NCBI GenBank assembly: GCA_002295635.1
Contig: DBHK01000015.1
Span: 124,001 to 188,000 of the forward strand
Source: UBA830 sp002295635
Lineage (GTDB): Bacteria > Pseudomonadota > Alphaproteobacteria > MPNO01 > UBA830
DNA: 64,000 bases
Direction of reading: 5' to 3'
The position numbers and the translations under genes are program-made. Shown piece after piece: positions 9,421 through 18,105 of this stretch (its first letter is position 1; each line of letters begins with the position of its first letter). Below the pieces are notes generated by a model. It searched no databases. It had not been told where the DNA came from and saw only the letters and a program-made list of their open reading frames with translations.

Positions 9421-10548
9421 TCAGCGGGACATTGGCATCCTTTGGCCTTCCTGTTCCATGAGCGGGAGAACTTCGTCTATCCACTGTCGACATTCTAATT
9501 TGTAATCGACCCATGAAATGAGCATACCGTCCACACCGATCTTCACGAGCTTGCTAACTTCGTCCACAATTTGCTCTGGCGTCCCAATCAGAGGGTAACC
9601 CCCATGGCCGGCGATAAAATGAAACCGGAATTCGTCTAACACTTGTTGCGGAAGTGTTTCGGACTGCATACCAAAAATCTCTAAAAGGTTGTTAACGGCC
9701 TCGTAATCACCCTTTTCTGTGACATAGTACTTCAAATAATCGCGAGCCTCTTTCTCGGTGTCTCTGCAAACTACATAGACATGGATCCAACTTTTGACGT
9801 CGCGGCCGGCCTCTTTAGCCATATCTTTCAAATGTGCAATTTGGGCCCTGCCGCCGTCAATATCGCGCTCTTTTAAAATAACGAAGTTCATATCCGCCTG
9901 TGTAGCAGCAAATTTTTGCCCGGCTTCTGAACCACCTGCGTTCATAATGGGAGGCATTGGTGACTGGATTGGCTTTGGTTCGCTCCAAACATTTTTCGAA
10001 TCAAACCAATTACCAGTAAAGTTAAATTCCCCCTTTTCGGTCCAAAGACGACGGACAAACGCCAACCACTCTCTGGCATACTCATAACGTACGTCGTGCT
10101 CATTCCATTCAGCGCCAAACATCTCGAATTCGTTCTTGAACCAACCGCAAACGATATTCAGCGCGAATCGACCACCCGAAATATGATCGATTGTGGCACA
10201 TTGCTTAGCAGCAGCGACCGGATGAGTAAGTGGGACATGTGAGGTCGAAAATATGCAGGAATAGTCCGTGACGGCCGCGACCGCGGCTGCCCAGTTAAAA
10301 GTCTCGAAGGTCCTGTTATTGAAATTAGTCGGCCCACCATATCCCTTCCAACGTGCTACGGGCAATAAAACCTCGAAACCGGCCGTGTCCGCCATCACCG
10401 CAACTTCCTTAGTATCAGGCCAAGTCATCTCCCATGAATTCTCTGCCTGAGTGATGGTAGAGCCATGCGAACAGTTCATCGCGATGATTCCAATTTTCAT
10501 TTTATTATCGTTAAAAAGTGGGTTTTCGTTAATGATGGGTGACGACAT
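9421..10548 (-). CDS. Luciferase-like flavin monooxygenase, RutA-like
   Basis: TIM-barrel monooxygenase of the bacterial luciferase superfamily, 375 residues. The order of motifs follows RutA (pyrimidine oxygenase): KIGIIAMNCSHGS, an FSTSHVPLTHPVAAAKQCAT strand-helix, IDHISGGRFALNIVCGWFKN, then PPIMNAGGSEAGQKFAA. The start is supported by AAGGAAGGG five bases before the ATG. RutA uses FMNH2 and O2 to open the uracil ring. This protein may act on another amide-containing ring, given hydantoinase and enamidase-like neighbours. Other rut genes are not present, so it should not be called rutA. F420 rather than FMN as cofactor cannot be excluded. Confidence 0.87.
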   Translation of the reverse strand: MSSPIINENPLFNDNKMKIGIIAMNCSHGSTITQAENSWEMTWPDTKEVAVMADTAGFEVLLPVARWKGYGGPTNFNNRTFETFNWAAAVAAVTDYSCIFSTSHVPLTHPVAAAKQCATIDHISGGRFALNIVCGWFKNEFEMFGAEWNEHDVRYEYAREWLAFVRRLWTEKGEFNFTGNWFDSKNVWSEPKPIQSPMPPIMNAGGSEAGQKFAATQADMNFVILKERDIDGGRAQIAHLKDMAKEAGRDVKSWIHVYVVCRDTEKEARDYLKYYVTEKGDYEAVNNLLEIFGMQSETLPQQVLDEFRFHFIAGHGGYPLIGTPEQIVDEVSKLVKIGVDGMLISWVDYKLECRQWIDEVLPLMEQEGQRMPMSR

Positions 10549-10959
10549 TTAACCCTTCCTTTTTTCCAATTCTGAATTACGCCAGTCAGGTTGAGTGCGT
10601 TGTGTTTAGACGCAATGGAAATTATTATATCGCACGAGCGTGTGACGAAACACTATGGCTGCTAGAATTGTTGGAGTCGAAGGGCGCAAGTTTTGAAAAT
10701 GCGTTGAGGCCAATAGCACTATCGTGAGATTTGAGTGCAAAGGCTACGGATTGCCTAGCTGCTATTTCTCTTTGCCACCTTTCACTACCCGCCTAGTACT
10801 GACATATTATTACTAAATAATTTAAGCATTATTATTCGGCAAGATGCGACTTTCGGGCTAATAGATTTCTGAGTGTTTGAGATAAGACATCTATTGATGG
10901 TTTCGAAACCGAACCGATAAGATAATATGATAAAAACAAAGATACGAAGGGAGGTAAAG
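10549..10959. other. Intergenic region between divergent genes
   Basis: About 410 bases separate the RutA-like gene (-) from the DUF1185-type gene (+). The right half is AT-rich (for example ACATATTATTACTAAATAAT near 10801) and probably holds the promoters for both directions. No RNA gene, strong hairpin or credible ORF was seen. A 62-codon ORF beginning at 10539 has no ribosome site and no recognisable domain. Confidence 0.5.
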
Positions 10960-11535
10960 ATGGAAATTCGTCGTCTTTACACGGTAGTCGAAGAAACCCT
11001 GCATGAATTGGGTAAGGTCCAAGAGGAACCCTTACGCAAAGTCGCGGTAGTCGCTGTGATTAAGAATCCTCATGCTGGAAATGGATACGTTGATGACTTG
11101 AGCGACCTGACAAATGCCAGCGCATCATTGGGTGCAAAGATTGCCGCGATGGGAGCTGAGCAAATGGAGCCATATAACGTAGACTCCTATGGCAAAGCGG
11201 CGCTTATCGGGACGGCGGGAGAGCAGGAGCATGGTGTTGCATGCCTCACCACAGTTTACGGTAACGCATTGCGAGATGCTGTAGGGGGCGGAAAGGCCTG
11301 GATTTCGTCTATTACGAAGCGCACAAGGCCGGGTGACTCGGTAGATATCCCTTTGGCGCATAAAGATGCCCTTTTCGTGCGGTCGCATTATGACGGAATG
11401 ACAATCATGGTGCCCGATGCTCCTTTGGAGGACGAAATTTGCATAATCTGCTGCTTTGCTAATCGCGGTAGGCTAAATCACAGGGTCGGCGGACCGAAAA
11501 AAGACGAGATCGTCGGCGAAGATGGCCTCAGGTAA
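10960..11535 (+). CDS. Amino acid synthesis/DUF1185 family protein
   Basis: A 191-residue protein resembling the 'amino acid synthesis' family (DUF1185, Pfam PF06684). Supporting segments are the N-terminal KVAVVAVIKNPHAGNGYV, GKAALIGTAGEQEHGVACLT in the middle and the terminal GRLNHRVGG. The start was moved to 10960, where AAGGGAGG lies six bases upstream; an ATG 33 bases earlier has no such site. Biochemical function of the family is poorly known. It is often found beside amidohydrolases in catabolic loci, as here, with the enamidase-like gene starting nine bases downstream. Confidence 0.72.
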   Translation: MEIRRLYTVVEETLHELGKVQEEPLRKVAVVAVIKNPHAGNGYVDDLSDLTNASASLGAKIAAMGAEQMEPYNVDSYGKAALIGTAGEQEHGVACLTTVYGNALRDAVGGGKAWISSITKRTRPGDSVDIPLAHKDALFVRSHYDGMTIMVPDAPLEDEICIICCFANRGRLNHRVGGPKKDEIVGEDGLR

Positions 11536-11544
11536 GGAGTTAAT

Positions 11545-12747
11545 ATGAAATCGGCAATTGTAAACCTCAAGACTATCGTCTCCGGCGATTGGCGCAGACC
11601 ATTTGCTAAAGGTAACTCCATCCTGATGAACAATGGAAAGATCACAAAGGTGGGTACCTTAAGCGTTAGGGAAGAAAAATCCTGCGACGTGGTACTTGAT
11701 GCGGGCGGAATGACTGCTATGCCGGGGTTAATTGATTCACAGGTTCATGTCGCATTCGCCGATTATACGCCTAGACAGCGTACAATCGGGTTTCTGGAGA
11801 GCTATCTGCATGGTGGAGTAACGACCTCGATTTCCGCGAGCGAGGTTCACGTACCCGGCCGGCCATCGGACCCAGACGGGGTGGTTGCGCTTGCAGTCGC
11901 CGCTAAGAAAAGTTTTGATAATTACTCGCCTGGAGGCATGCACGTGCACGCTGGAGCAATTATTCTTGAGCCTGGGCTGACTCAAAAACATTTAAACGAC
12001 GCGGCAAAACAGGGCGTATGGCTTGCCAAAGCGGGATTTGGAAAATTCAAATCGCCGTTTGACTATAAGCCCTATGTAGCAATGGCTAAAAAGGCCGGCA
12101 TGATCGTGAACGTTCATACTGGCGGAGCATCTATCCCGGATTCATCCCCGATAACTGGTGATCATCTTTTGCATATGCAGCCGACGGTTTCATTTCATAT
12201 CAACGGGGGACCTGTTGCTATGCCCGATCGGGATTTCTCCAGAATTGTCCACGAGAGTGATATCGCGATGCAAATCTGCCAAGCGGGTAACATTCGGACT
12301 GCGCTGATGTGCCTGAATATGGCTATTGAAGCGGAAGAGTTCGACCGGCTGATTTTCGCGACCGATACTCCCACAGGAACAGGAATGATGCCGTTAGGCA
12401 TGATCAAGACAGTAGTTGAAATGGCTTGTCTTACCGATCATTCGCCGGAAATGATGGTTTGTGCTGCAACCGGCAACAACGCCAATGTTTATAAGTTGAA
12501 TACGGGCTTCATAAAGCGGGGTAAAGACGCGGACATTATGATTGTCGACGCACCGCTCGGTAGTAGCGGAGAGACAGCACTAGATGCCATTAAGCATGGC
12601 GACTATCCGGCGATACCGGCCGTATTTACCGATGGTATCCCGCGGTTCATTCATCGGTCACGCAACACGCCACCATCGACACGCAAGATGCGGCTTAAAT
12701 ATAATAATGTTCGCCAAGAATTCGATCCCGGACGACACACGCTTTGA
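11545..12747 (+). CDS. Amidohydrolase family protein, enamidase-like
   Basis: Metal-dependent amidohydrolase of 400 residues. A beta-sandwich start is followed by GMTAMPGLIDSQVHVAFADY (residues 52-71), where the usual HxH metal motif is replaced by QVH. Other features are the GGVTTSISASEVH strand, VNVHTGGASIP, and a C-terminal FATDTPTGTGMMPLGMIKT followed by ATGNNANVYKL. The pattern resembles enamidase, which hydrolyses a cyclic enamide in anaerobic nicotinate fermentation, more than hydantoinases. It is the second gene of a pair with the DUF1185 gene and sits just before the IclR regulator of the dioxygenase operon. The substrate is an inference. Confidence 0.75.
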   Translation: MKSAIVNLKTIVSGDWRRPFAKGNSILMNNGKITKVGTLSVREEKSCDVVLDAGGMTAMPGLIDSQVHVAFADYTPRQRTIGFLESYLHGGVTTSISASEVHVPGRPSDPDGVVALAVAAKKSFDNYSPGGMHVHAGAIILEPGLTQKHLNDAAKQGVWLAKAGFGKFKSPFDYKPYVAMAKKAGMIVNVHTGGASIPDSSPITGDHLLHMQPTVSFHINGGPVAMPDRDFSRIVHESDIAMQICQAGNIRTALMCLNMAIEAEEFDRLIFATDTPTGTGMMPLGMIKTVVEMACLTDHSPEMMVCAATGNNANVYKLNTGFIKRGKDADIMIVDAPLGSSGETALDAIKHGDYPAIPAVFTDGIPRFIHRSRNTPPSTRKMRLKYNNVRQEFDPGRHTL

Positions 12748-12806
12748 CAGATCGTCGAACAGGAAGTATGTAATTTGGACACTATGTCCACCAAGCGTAC
12801 ATATGA

Positions 12807-13541
12807 ATGGTTCAATCTCGTGACGATAACGATACAAAAACTATCCGTTCGATCGAGCGGGCGCTATCCGTGCTGGCTTGTTTCGATCATGAGAGGCCCG
12901 AACTGAGTGTTACCCAACTGAAGAAACTTACTGGTCTAAGTCGCCCCACGCTTTATCGCATACTGACAACGCTAGAGGGTAAAGGTGTTATACGTTCATA
13001 TGGTGATCCGCAGCGTTTTGCACTTGGTCACGAAGCCAGCCGACTGGCCGCCAGTTGGATCGGGCAGAATGAATTTCAACGTGCCGCTGGCCCGGTCTTG
13101 CGCCGCTTATGGGAAGAGACGGATGAGACTGTAGCGTTATTCGTAGCTACCGAAGATGGTCGCAAGATCTGTATCGAGGAGTTGGAGAGCCGGAAAGCGC
13201 TGACGTTTAAACGCGGCGTCGGGTTTATCGAATCACTAACTGTCGGAGCTTCGGGCAAAGCAATTCTGGCCTTTACGGATACAGCTGCCGGTGACCCGGA
13301 TTATGATGACGTCCGTTTAAAAGGGTTTCGGGTCTCAGAGGGAGAAATCATCGAAGGTGCGGTCGCGATAGCAGCCCCGGTCTTCGGTCGGGAAGGTTTG
13401 GTTAAGGGAAGCGTTTGTATTTTTGGACCTGAGGTTCGTCTGTCGGATAGCCGACGTGACAATTGCATTAAACAGGTCCGTGAAGCATCCCACGAAATTT
13501 CATCTGCGATGGGTCATTCGGTCCAAGCCGCGGGACAATAG
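12807..13541 (+). CDS. IclR family transcriptional regulator
   Basis: A 244-residue IclR-type regulator. The N-terminal winged helix contains TIRSIERALSVLACFDHERP and the recognition-helix region LTGLSRPTLYRILTTLEGKG (about residues 33-52). The C-terminal effector domain contains LTVGASGKAILAF and the typical AIAAPVFGREGLVKGSVCIF. It lies immediately upstream of, and in line with, the ring-hydroxylating oxygenase genes (11 bases to the first alpha subunit). It is probably their regulator, with the aromatic substrate or an intermediate as effector. Confidence 0.9.
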   Translation: MVQSRDDNDTKTIRSIERALSVLACFDHERPELSVTQLKKLTGLSRPTLYRILTTLEGKGVIRSYGDPQRFALGHEASRLAASWIGQNEFQRAAGPVLRRLWEETDETVALFVATEDGRKICIEELESRKALTFKRGVGFIESLTVGASGKAILAFTDTAAGDPDYDDVRLKGFRVSEGEIIEGAVAIAAPVFGREGLVKGSVCIFGPEVRLSDSRRDNCIKQVREASHEISSAMGHSVQAAGQ

Positions 13542-13552
13542 GAGACAGTATC

Positions 13553-14887
13553 ATGGATGGAATGGTCAGCCCGGCCCGCGTGACAAATATGATAGACGAC
13601 AGGCCTGCTGACGGCATATTCCGAGTAGATCGCGAAATTTACCTCGATCCGGACGTTTTCGAGGCAGAGATGAGATCCATTTTCGAGGCAGATTGGATAT
13701 TCCTATGCCACGAAAGTCAGGTTAGGGAACCTGGGGATTACTTCTCTGCATATCTCGGACGACAACCGGTATTTGTCCACCGGCAAGAGGACGGGAGTCT
13801 CAAGGGTTTTTTGAATGCCTGCTCGCATAGGGGTGCAATCCTGACCCCGACGGTTAGAGGCAAGGCAAAAACATTGACCTGCCGTTTCCATGGCTGGACC
13901 TACAAATGTAACGGCGAATGTATTCGAATCAAGGAGCAAGAAGGTGGCTATGGAGAGGGTTTTGATCGAAGCGTATACGACCTACAAGAAATCGGCGCTG
14001 TTGCCAGTTACAAAGGTTTTATATTCGGTAGCCTATCCGCCGAGGTTCTTTCACTTGACGACTTTCTGGGAGAGTCGAGATCATTTATAGATTTCGTGGC
14101 CAACCAATCCGCGGCCGGCCTCGAAGTTCTGCCAGGCTCGCAAAAATATATTATCGGGGGAAATTGGAAGATGTCGACGGAAAATGCCGTTGATGGTTAT
14201 CATACCAGTACTGTCCACCGTGTTTTTGCGAGCACTGTAAAACAACGCGAGGCGCGAGAAGGTTACGAAGGCATGATGCGGACAGAAACTGGTCGCTTAG
14301 CAAAAAAAACGGTTCGTAATGGCTGCTATGATCTGGGGCAGGGGCATATGGTGATTTGGGCTGATCGAGATCCCGTTTCTAGCTCACCACTCTCGGAGGT
14401 GGAGGACCAACTGGAAAATGATCATACCACCGGCACTGTAAACTGGATGCTTCGCAGGGGCCGCAATCTTATCGTCTATCCATCACTAATGATTAACGAT
14501 TTTGCGGCAACACAAATCAGAACTTTCCGACCAATATCTGCCGATAAGACTGAGGTGACAATTTATTGTCTTGCGCCGTCAGAAGAAAGTCGTGACGCGC
14601 GCTACGCGCGTCTACGTAAGTTTGAGGATTTTTTTATGGCTAGTGGAATGGCAACATCGGATGATGTGGTTGCGCTTGAGGCAACCCATGAGGGCAGTCG
14701 GGCTCGTTTAGCACGTTGGGGCGAGTTCCACCGCGGTATTGGAAGCATGGTCTCGGGACCTGACGACGCCGCTGAAGAGGGCGGATTTAACCCCGAAACT
14801 AGTAATACAAGTTGGGACCATGAGACACTCTATTACGGTTTTTACCGCAAGTGGCGTGACCAGCTTACTGCCAGGAAGGGGGAATGA
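13553..14887 (+). CDS. Ring-hydroxylating oxygenase alpha subunit, copy 1 (benzoate/anthranilate type)
   Basis: Catalytic large subunit of a Rieske non-haem iron oxygenase, 444 residues. Rieske ligands are C90, H92, C110 and H113 (ACSHRGAI and CRFHGWTY). The mononuclear-iron motif ENAVDGYHTSTVH gives the bridging Asp and two His ligands. The conserved C-terminal stretch YPSLMINDFAATQIRTFRP resembles BenA/AntA. All key residues are present, so it should be active. Electrons would come from the BenC-like reductase three genes downstream. An AGGAGA ribosome site precedes the ATG, and the stop is one base from the start of a second alpha subunit. Confidence 0.93.
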   Translation: MDGMVSPARVTNMIDDRPADGIFRVDREIYLDPDVFEAEMRSIFEADWIFLCHESQVREPGDYFSAYLGRQPVFVHRQEDGSLKGFLNACSHRGAILTPTVRGKAKTLTCRFHGWTYKCNGECIRIKEQEGGYGEGFDRSVYDLQEIGAVASYKGFIFGSLSAEVLSLDDFLGESRSFIDFVANQSAAGLEVLPGSQKYIIGGNWKMSTENAVDGYHTSTVHRVFASTVKQREAREGYEGMMRTETGRLAKKTVRNGCYDLGQGHMVIWADRDPVSSSPLSEVEDQLENDHTTGTVNWMLRRGRNLIVYPSLMINDFAATQIRTFRPISADKTEVTIYCLAPSEESRDARYARLRKFEDFFMASGMATSDDVVALEATHEGSRARLARWGEFHRGIGSMVSGPDDAAEEGGFNPETSNTSWDHETLYYGFYRKWRDQLTARKGE

Positions 14888-14888
14888 G

Positions 14889-16208
14889 ATGGATGGAAGC
14901 ATTTTGACCGAAAACTTGTCGGAGCTGGTAGACGACCGCGTCGACGAAGGTATGTTCCGTGTTGACCGGAAAGTTTACACGGATGAAACAATTTTTGAGC
15001 GCGAGATTTCTAATATTTTTGAGAGTTGCTGGGTATTCCTGTGCCATGAAAGCCAGGTTCCAAACCACGGAGATTATTTTTGGACGGAAATCGGCCGCCA
15101 GCCGGTTTACGTGCACCGCCAGGAAGATAGCTCCCTAAAGTGCTTTATCAATGCTTGTTCCCACCGCGCAGCTATCCTTACCCCCTTTCGACAGGGCAAC
15201 GCAAAGACGCTGACTTGCCGGTTCCATGGTTGGACATATAAGTGCTCTGGAAATTGCATCCGGATTAAGAATCAGGAAGAAGGAACTGACCGAAGCAAAT
15301 TTGACTTGCGTGAGATCGCACGCCTAGCTTCTTATCAGGGGTTTATTTTTGGCAGTCTCAACTCCCACGTTCCCTCTCTTGAAGAGTGGCTGGGGGCAGC
15401 GAAAACTTGGATCGACTTAATGGCCGTGCAGTCGCCAGCAGGACTCGAAGTTGTGCCTGGTAACTCTACCTACAAAACCGATGGTAACTGGAAACTGCAG
15501 GCGGAAAACAGCGTTGACGGCTATCACGTATCGACCGTTCACCGCGTGTTTGCTCACACCATCGCTGCCCGCGAGAGTAGAGAGGAATACATAGGGATCG
15601 GTAAAACGGAGGCGGGGCGCATATCTGGCGGCGTTCCGACGGCGTCCTACGACTTGGGTAACGGGCATATGTCGATTTGGGCCCAGCACTCCACGCCCGA
15701 AGTACGACCGATCTGGGAGGCGAAGGAACGACTTGAGAAAGAATTATCGCCTAAAGAAGTTGAATGGATTCTAACGAAAGGCCGCAATCTCTATATATTC
15801 CCTAATGTGATGCTTATGGATAATCCTTCTACCCAGATCCGGATTATGAAGCCGGTGTCAGCCAATAGGGTCGATATCACCGTTTACTGCATCGCACCAA
15901 AGGGGGAGAGTGACAAGGCTAGGGCTGGCCGTTTGAGAAAGTTCGAAGATTTTTATCTTACCGCGGGGATGGCGACCTCTGACGATATTGCAGCACTGGA
16001 AGATACCCATGAAGGATCGATGGCGCGGGATGCAAAGTGGAGCGAATTCAATCGTGGGATTACCCAAATAACCTACGGAGCCGACGCGGAGGCGGAGGCG
16101 CTTGGTTTTGAGCCGCACGCCTGTACCGGTAACTGGGACCACGAGATCCTATATCACGGGTTTTACCGGCATTGGCTCAAAATGATGAAGGGGGAATTAT
16201 CTGGATGA
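14889..16208 (+). CDS. Ring-hydroxylating oxygenase alpha subunit, copy 2
   Basis: Second Rieske oxygenase large subunit, 439 residues. It is collinear with copy 1: C90, H92, C110 and H113 fall at identical positions, and ENSVDGYHVSTVH supplies the same iron ligands. The start at 14889 is chosen because it matches the MDG start of copy 1 and follows AAGGGGGAA; the longer reading frame upstream merely overlaps copy 1. The two copies probably arose by tandem duplication and then diverged. Only one beta subunit follows, overlapping by ATGA. Whether the copies form separate enzymes or one mixed oligomer is open. Confidence 0.93.
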   Translation: MDGSILTENLSELVDDRVDEGMFRVDRKVYTDETIFEREISNIFESCWVFLCHESQVPNHGDYFWTEIGRQPVYVHRQEDSSLKCFINACSHRAAILTPFRQGNAKTLTCRFHGWTYKCSGNCIRIKNQEEGTDRSKFDLREIARLASYQGFIFGSLNSHVPSLEEWLGAAKTWIDLMAVQSPAGLEVVPGNSTYKTDGNWKLQAENSVDGYHVSTVHRVFAHTIAARESREEYIGIGKTEAGRISGGVPTASYDLGNGHMSIWAQHSTPEVRPIWEAKERLEKELSPKEVEWILTKGRNLYIFPNVMLMDNPSTQIRIMKPVSANRVDITVYCIAPKGESDKARAGRLRKFEDFYLTAGMATSDDIAALEDTHEGSMARDAKWSEFNRGITQITYGADAEAEALGFEPHACTGNWDHEILYHGFYRHWLKMMKGELSG

Positions 16209-16693
16209 GTAATCTGCAACAGGAGGTTACGAACCTGATTTATCAGGAGGCGACGCTGCTTGACAGGCGGGAGTGGGATGAATGGATCGACCTTTACACT
16301 GAGGACGCAGTTTATTGGGTGCCATCCTGGGCTAACGAGGAAGAAACGACAGAAGACCCCGAACTTCAGTTAAATCTTATATATCTTCGGAACCGAGGTG
16401 GGCTTGAAGACCGCATCTTTCGAATAGAAAGTCGCGACTCATACGCCTCGGTGCCACTGGATCGCACAGTGCACGTTGTTGGTAATGTGCTGGTCGGTAG
16501 CGAAAATGCAGACCAAGTCGAAGCTACCGCCAACTGTATAATTCATACGTATGGTAAAAAGGGCGGCATTACACGCGCCTCTCTCTATGACTTTCAAATG
16601 CGTCGGCAAGATGGTGAGCTAAAGATCACACGGAAGAAGATCACATTCATTGATGACCGACTTGAGGGCCCAATCGACGTATACCACCTTTAA
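16205..16693 (+). CDS. Ring-hydroxylating oxygenase beta subunit
   Basis: Small (non-catalytic, structural) subunit of the ring-hydroxylating oxygenase, 162 residues, of the SnoaL-like cystatin fold. Typical segments are VTNLIYQEATLLDRREWDEW, LYTEDAVYWVPSW, and the terminal ITRKKITFIDDRLEGPIDVY. The start overlaps the stop of alpha copy 2 (ATGA at 16205-16208), so the two are translationally coupled. As the only beta subunit in the locus it presumably serves both alpha copies. Confidence 0.92.
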   Translation: MSNLQQEVTNLIYQEATLLDRREWDEWIDLYTEDAVYWVPSWANEEETTEDPELQLNLIYLRNRGGLEDRIFRIESRDSYASVPLDRTVHVVGNVLVGSENADQVEATANCIIHTYGKKGGITRASLYDFQMRRQDGELKITRKKITFIDDRLEGPIDVYHL

Positions 16694-16880
16694 TTGGGTC
16701 CCGGGTAGATATCGATAAAACAAAACTGGCACGCTATTGCTGATTTGATTCCGTTTGCCGCCGGGCCATGCGGATTGGCTTTAGTAATTTTGCATATACA
16801 GCTTTTGCGGATGGTACGGATAGTTTTTAGTATGTTTTCGATGGACATTGGGGTGGAACAATTAACCCGCTGCTCTTGAT

Positions 16881-16897
16881 GGGAGGATAGAGTTATT
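16881..16897 (+). promoter_or_regulatory. Shine-Dalgarno GGGAGG followed by ATT start codon
   Basis: GGGAGG (16881-16886) lies eight bases before an ATT at 16895. The reductase frame is closed by a TGA at 16877, and no ATG, GTG or TTG exists in frame until 17006, inside the ferredoxin domain. The residues after ATT align with the N-terminus of BenC-type reductases, so ATT is the best start. Confidence 0.7.
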
Positions 16898-17917
16898 AGC
16901 ACGCATAGGGTAACTTTAGTTTTCGAGGACGGTCGAATTGTCAATTTTGATGCTAGCGAAGAAGACAATGTTTACTTCGCATGTCTGAAGAATAAAGTTC
17001 GGATATTGACAGATTGCCTAGAAGGCGCCTGTGCTACCTGCAAAGGGCTCTGCACCTCGGGGACGTATCATCTGGATGAATATACAGAGGAGGCTCTCAC
17101 ATCTGAGGAGTTCGGTAGGGGAGAAGTGCTGACCTGCCAAATGCACGTCACTTCTGACTGCGTAATAGAGTTACCATATGAGTCTAAGGTTGCCCTGAAA
17201 TCCGAACCAGACAAGCTGAGTGCTACTGTCGTAGAAATCGAAATGATTTCCTCTTCTGTCGCCAAGCTAGTGGTAGAGCCGGATCCGGACACCGAACCGG
17301 TAGCTTTTATGCCGGGACAATATGTACATCTGTCTATTCCCGGGGGCGATCAAACCCGTTCTTATTCGTTCGCTAATGCGGCATTCGATACTGGAAGATA
17401 CACCTTCTACATTAAGGTCCTACAACAGGGAGCAATGAGTGACTACCTCTCCGGCGAGGCGAAGTCTGGAGATCAGATGACTTTAACCGGTCCTTTTGGC
17501 AGATTCTATCTGCGACCGGTCGAGCGACCAGTGCTGATGGTTGCCGGCGGCACTGGACTTGCGCCAATGTTAAGTATGCTGGATACAATGGTTACTCAGG
17601 ACGGGATGCGTCATCCGGTTCATCTGCTCTACGGTGCAAATCGACCCGATGAACTTTTTGGTCTCGATCAAATCTCTACTTACAAAAATCAGGGTCTAGA
17701 TATTTCTACGCAATTAAGCATTGTCGATCCCGATTCCAATTGGAAAGGGATAACCGGGCACATCACCGATTTAATGAGGCCAGAAATGCTAAATGGCGGA
17801 GATTGTGACGTGTATCTGTGCGGACCGCCACCAATGATTGATGCGGCCGAGACGTGGCTATTTGAAAACGGGGTAAATAAATCAAGGGTTCATGCGGAAA
17901 AGTTCGTACCCAGTTAG
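16895..17917 (+). CDS. Ring-hydroxylating oxygenase reductase (BenC/AntC/XylZ-like), ATT start
   Basis: Three-domain electron-transfer protein of 340 residues. The N-terminal plant-type [2Fe-2S] ferredoxin has ligands in DCLEGACATCKGLC and, near residue 80, VLTCQMH. The FAD-binding domain has the RSYSFANA motif, and the NAD-binding domain has MVAGGTGLAPMLSML and YLCGPPPMI. It passes NADH electrons to the Rieske centre of the alpha subunits. The first ferredoxin strand (THRVTLVFEDGRIVNFDAS) is coded upstream of any normal start codon, so translation most likely begins at ATT 16895. Starting at TTG 17006 would remove 37 residues of the ferredoxin fold. It sits 201 bases after the beta subunit. 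Confidence 0.9.
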   Translation: MSTHRVTLVFEDGRIVNFDASEEDNVYFACLKNKVRILTDCLEGACATCKGLCTSGTYHLDEYTEEALTSEEFGRGEVLTCQMHVTSDCVIELPYESKVALKSEPDKLSATVVEIEMISSSVAKLVVEPDPDTEPVAFMPGQYVHLSIPGGDQTRSYSFANAAFDTGRYTFYIKVLQQGAMSDYLSGEAKSGDQMTLTGPFGRFYLRPVERPVLMVAGGTGLAPMLSMLDTMVTQDGMRHPVHLLYGANRPDELFGLDQISTYKNQGLDISTQLSIVDPDSNWKGITGHITDLMRPEMLNGGDCDVYLCGPPPMIDAAETWLFENGVNKSRVHAEKFVPS

Positions 17918-18029
17918 GTCTTTTTAAAACCTTTTTGAATTAAATGTGGTGGCCGCTCATCTAGGTGTACCTGATTATTTTTTTCGATCAAAAGTTGTAA
18001 AACATAAATAAATTATTTTTGCTCAATGC

Positions 18030-18057
18030 TTGACACACCGCCCGATTGGCCTATTTT
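18030..18057 (+). promoter_or_regulatory. Candidate sigma-70-type promoter of the suf operon
   Basis: TTGACA (18030-18035) and TATTTT (18052-18057) are separated by 16 bases, about 50 bases before the regulator's ATG. Just downstream is the near-palindrome AATAGTACTGAT (18061-18072), a possible operator for the Rrf2 protein. The spacing is good; the -10 match is moderate. Confidence 0.4.
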
Positions 18058-18105
18058 TCTAATAGTACTGATATGGTTCGATTTCAATTAAAAGATTGAA
18101 TTATA

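Noticed and set aside
10539..10727. 62-codon + strand ORF opposite the start of the RutA-like gene
   Set aside because: No ribosome site, no known domain, and its start overlaps the other gene's initiation region.
16722..16738. Sigma-54-like TGGCACGCTATTGCT upstream of the oxygenase reductase
   Set aside because: The GG and GC elements are nine bases apart instead of ten, which RpoN promoters do not tolerate. The reductase is probably transcribed with the upstream oxygenase genes.
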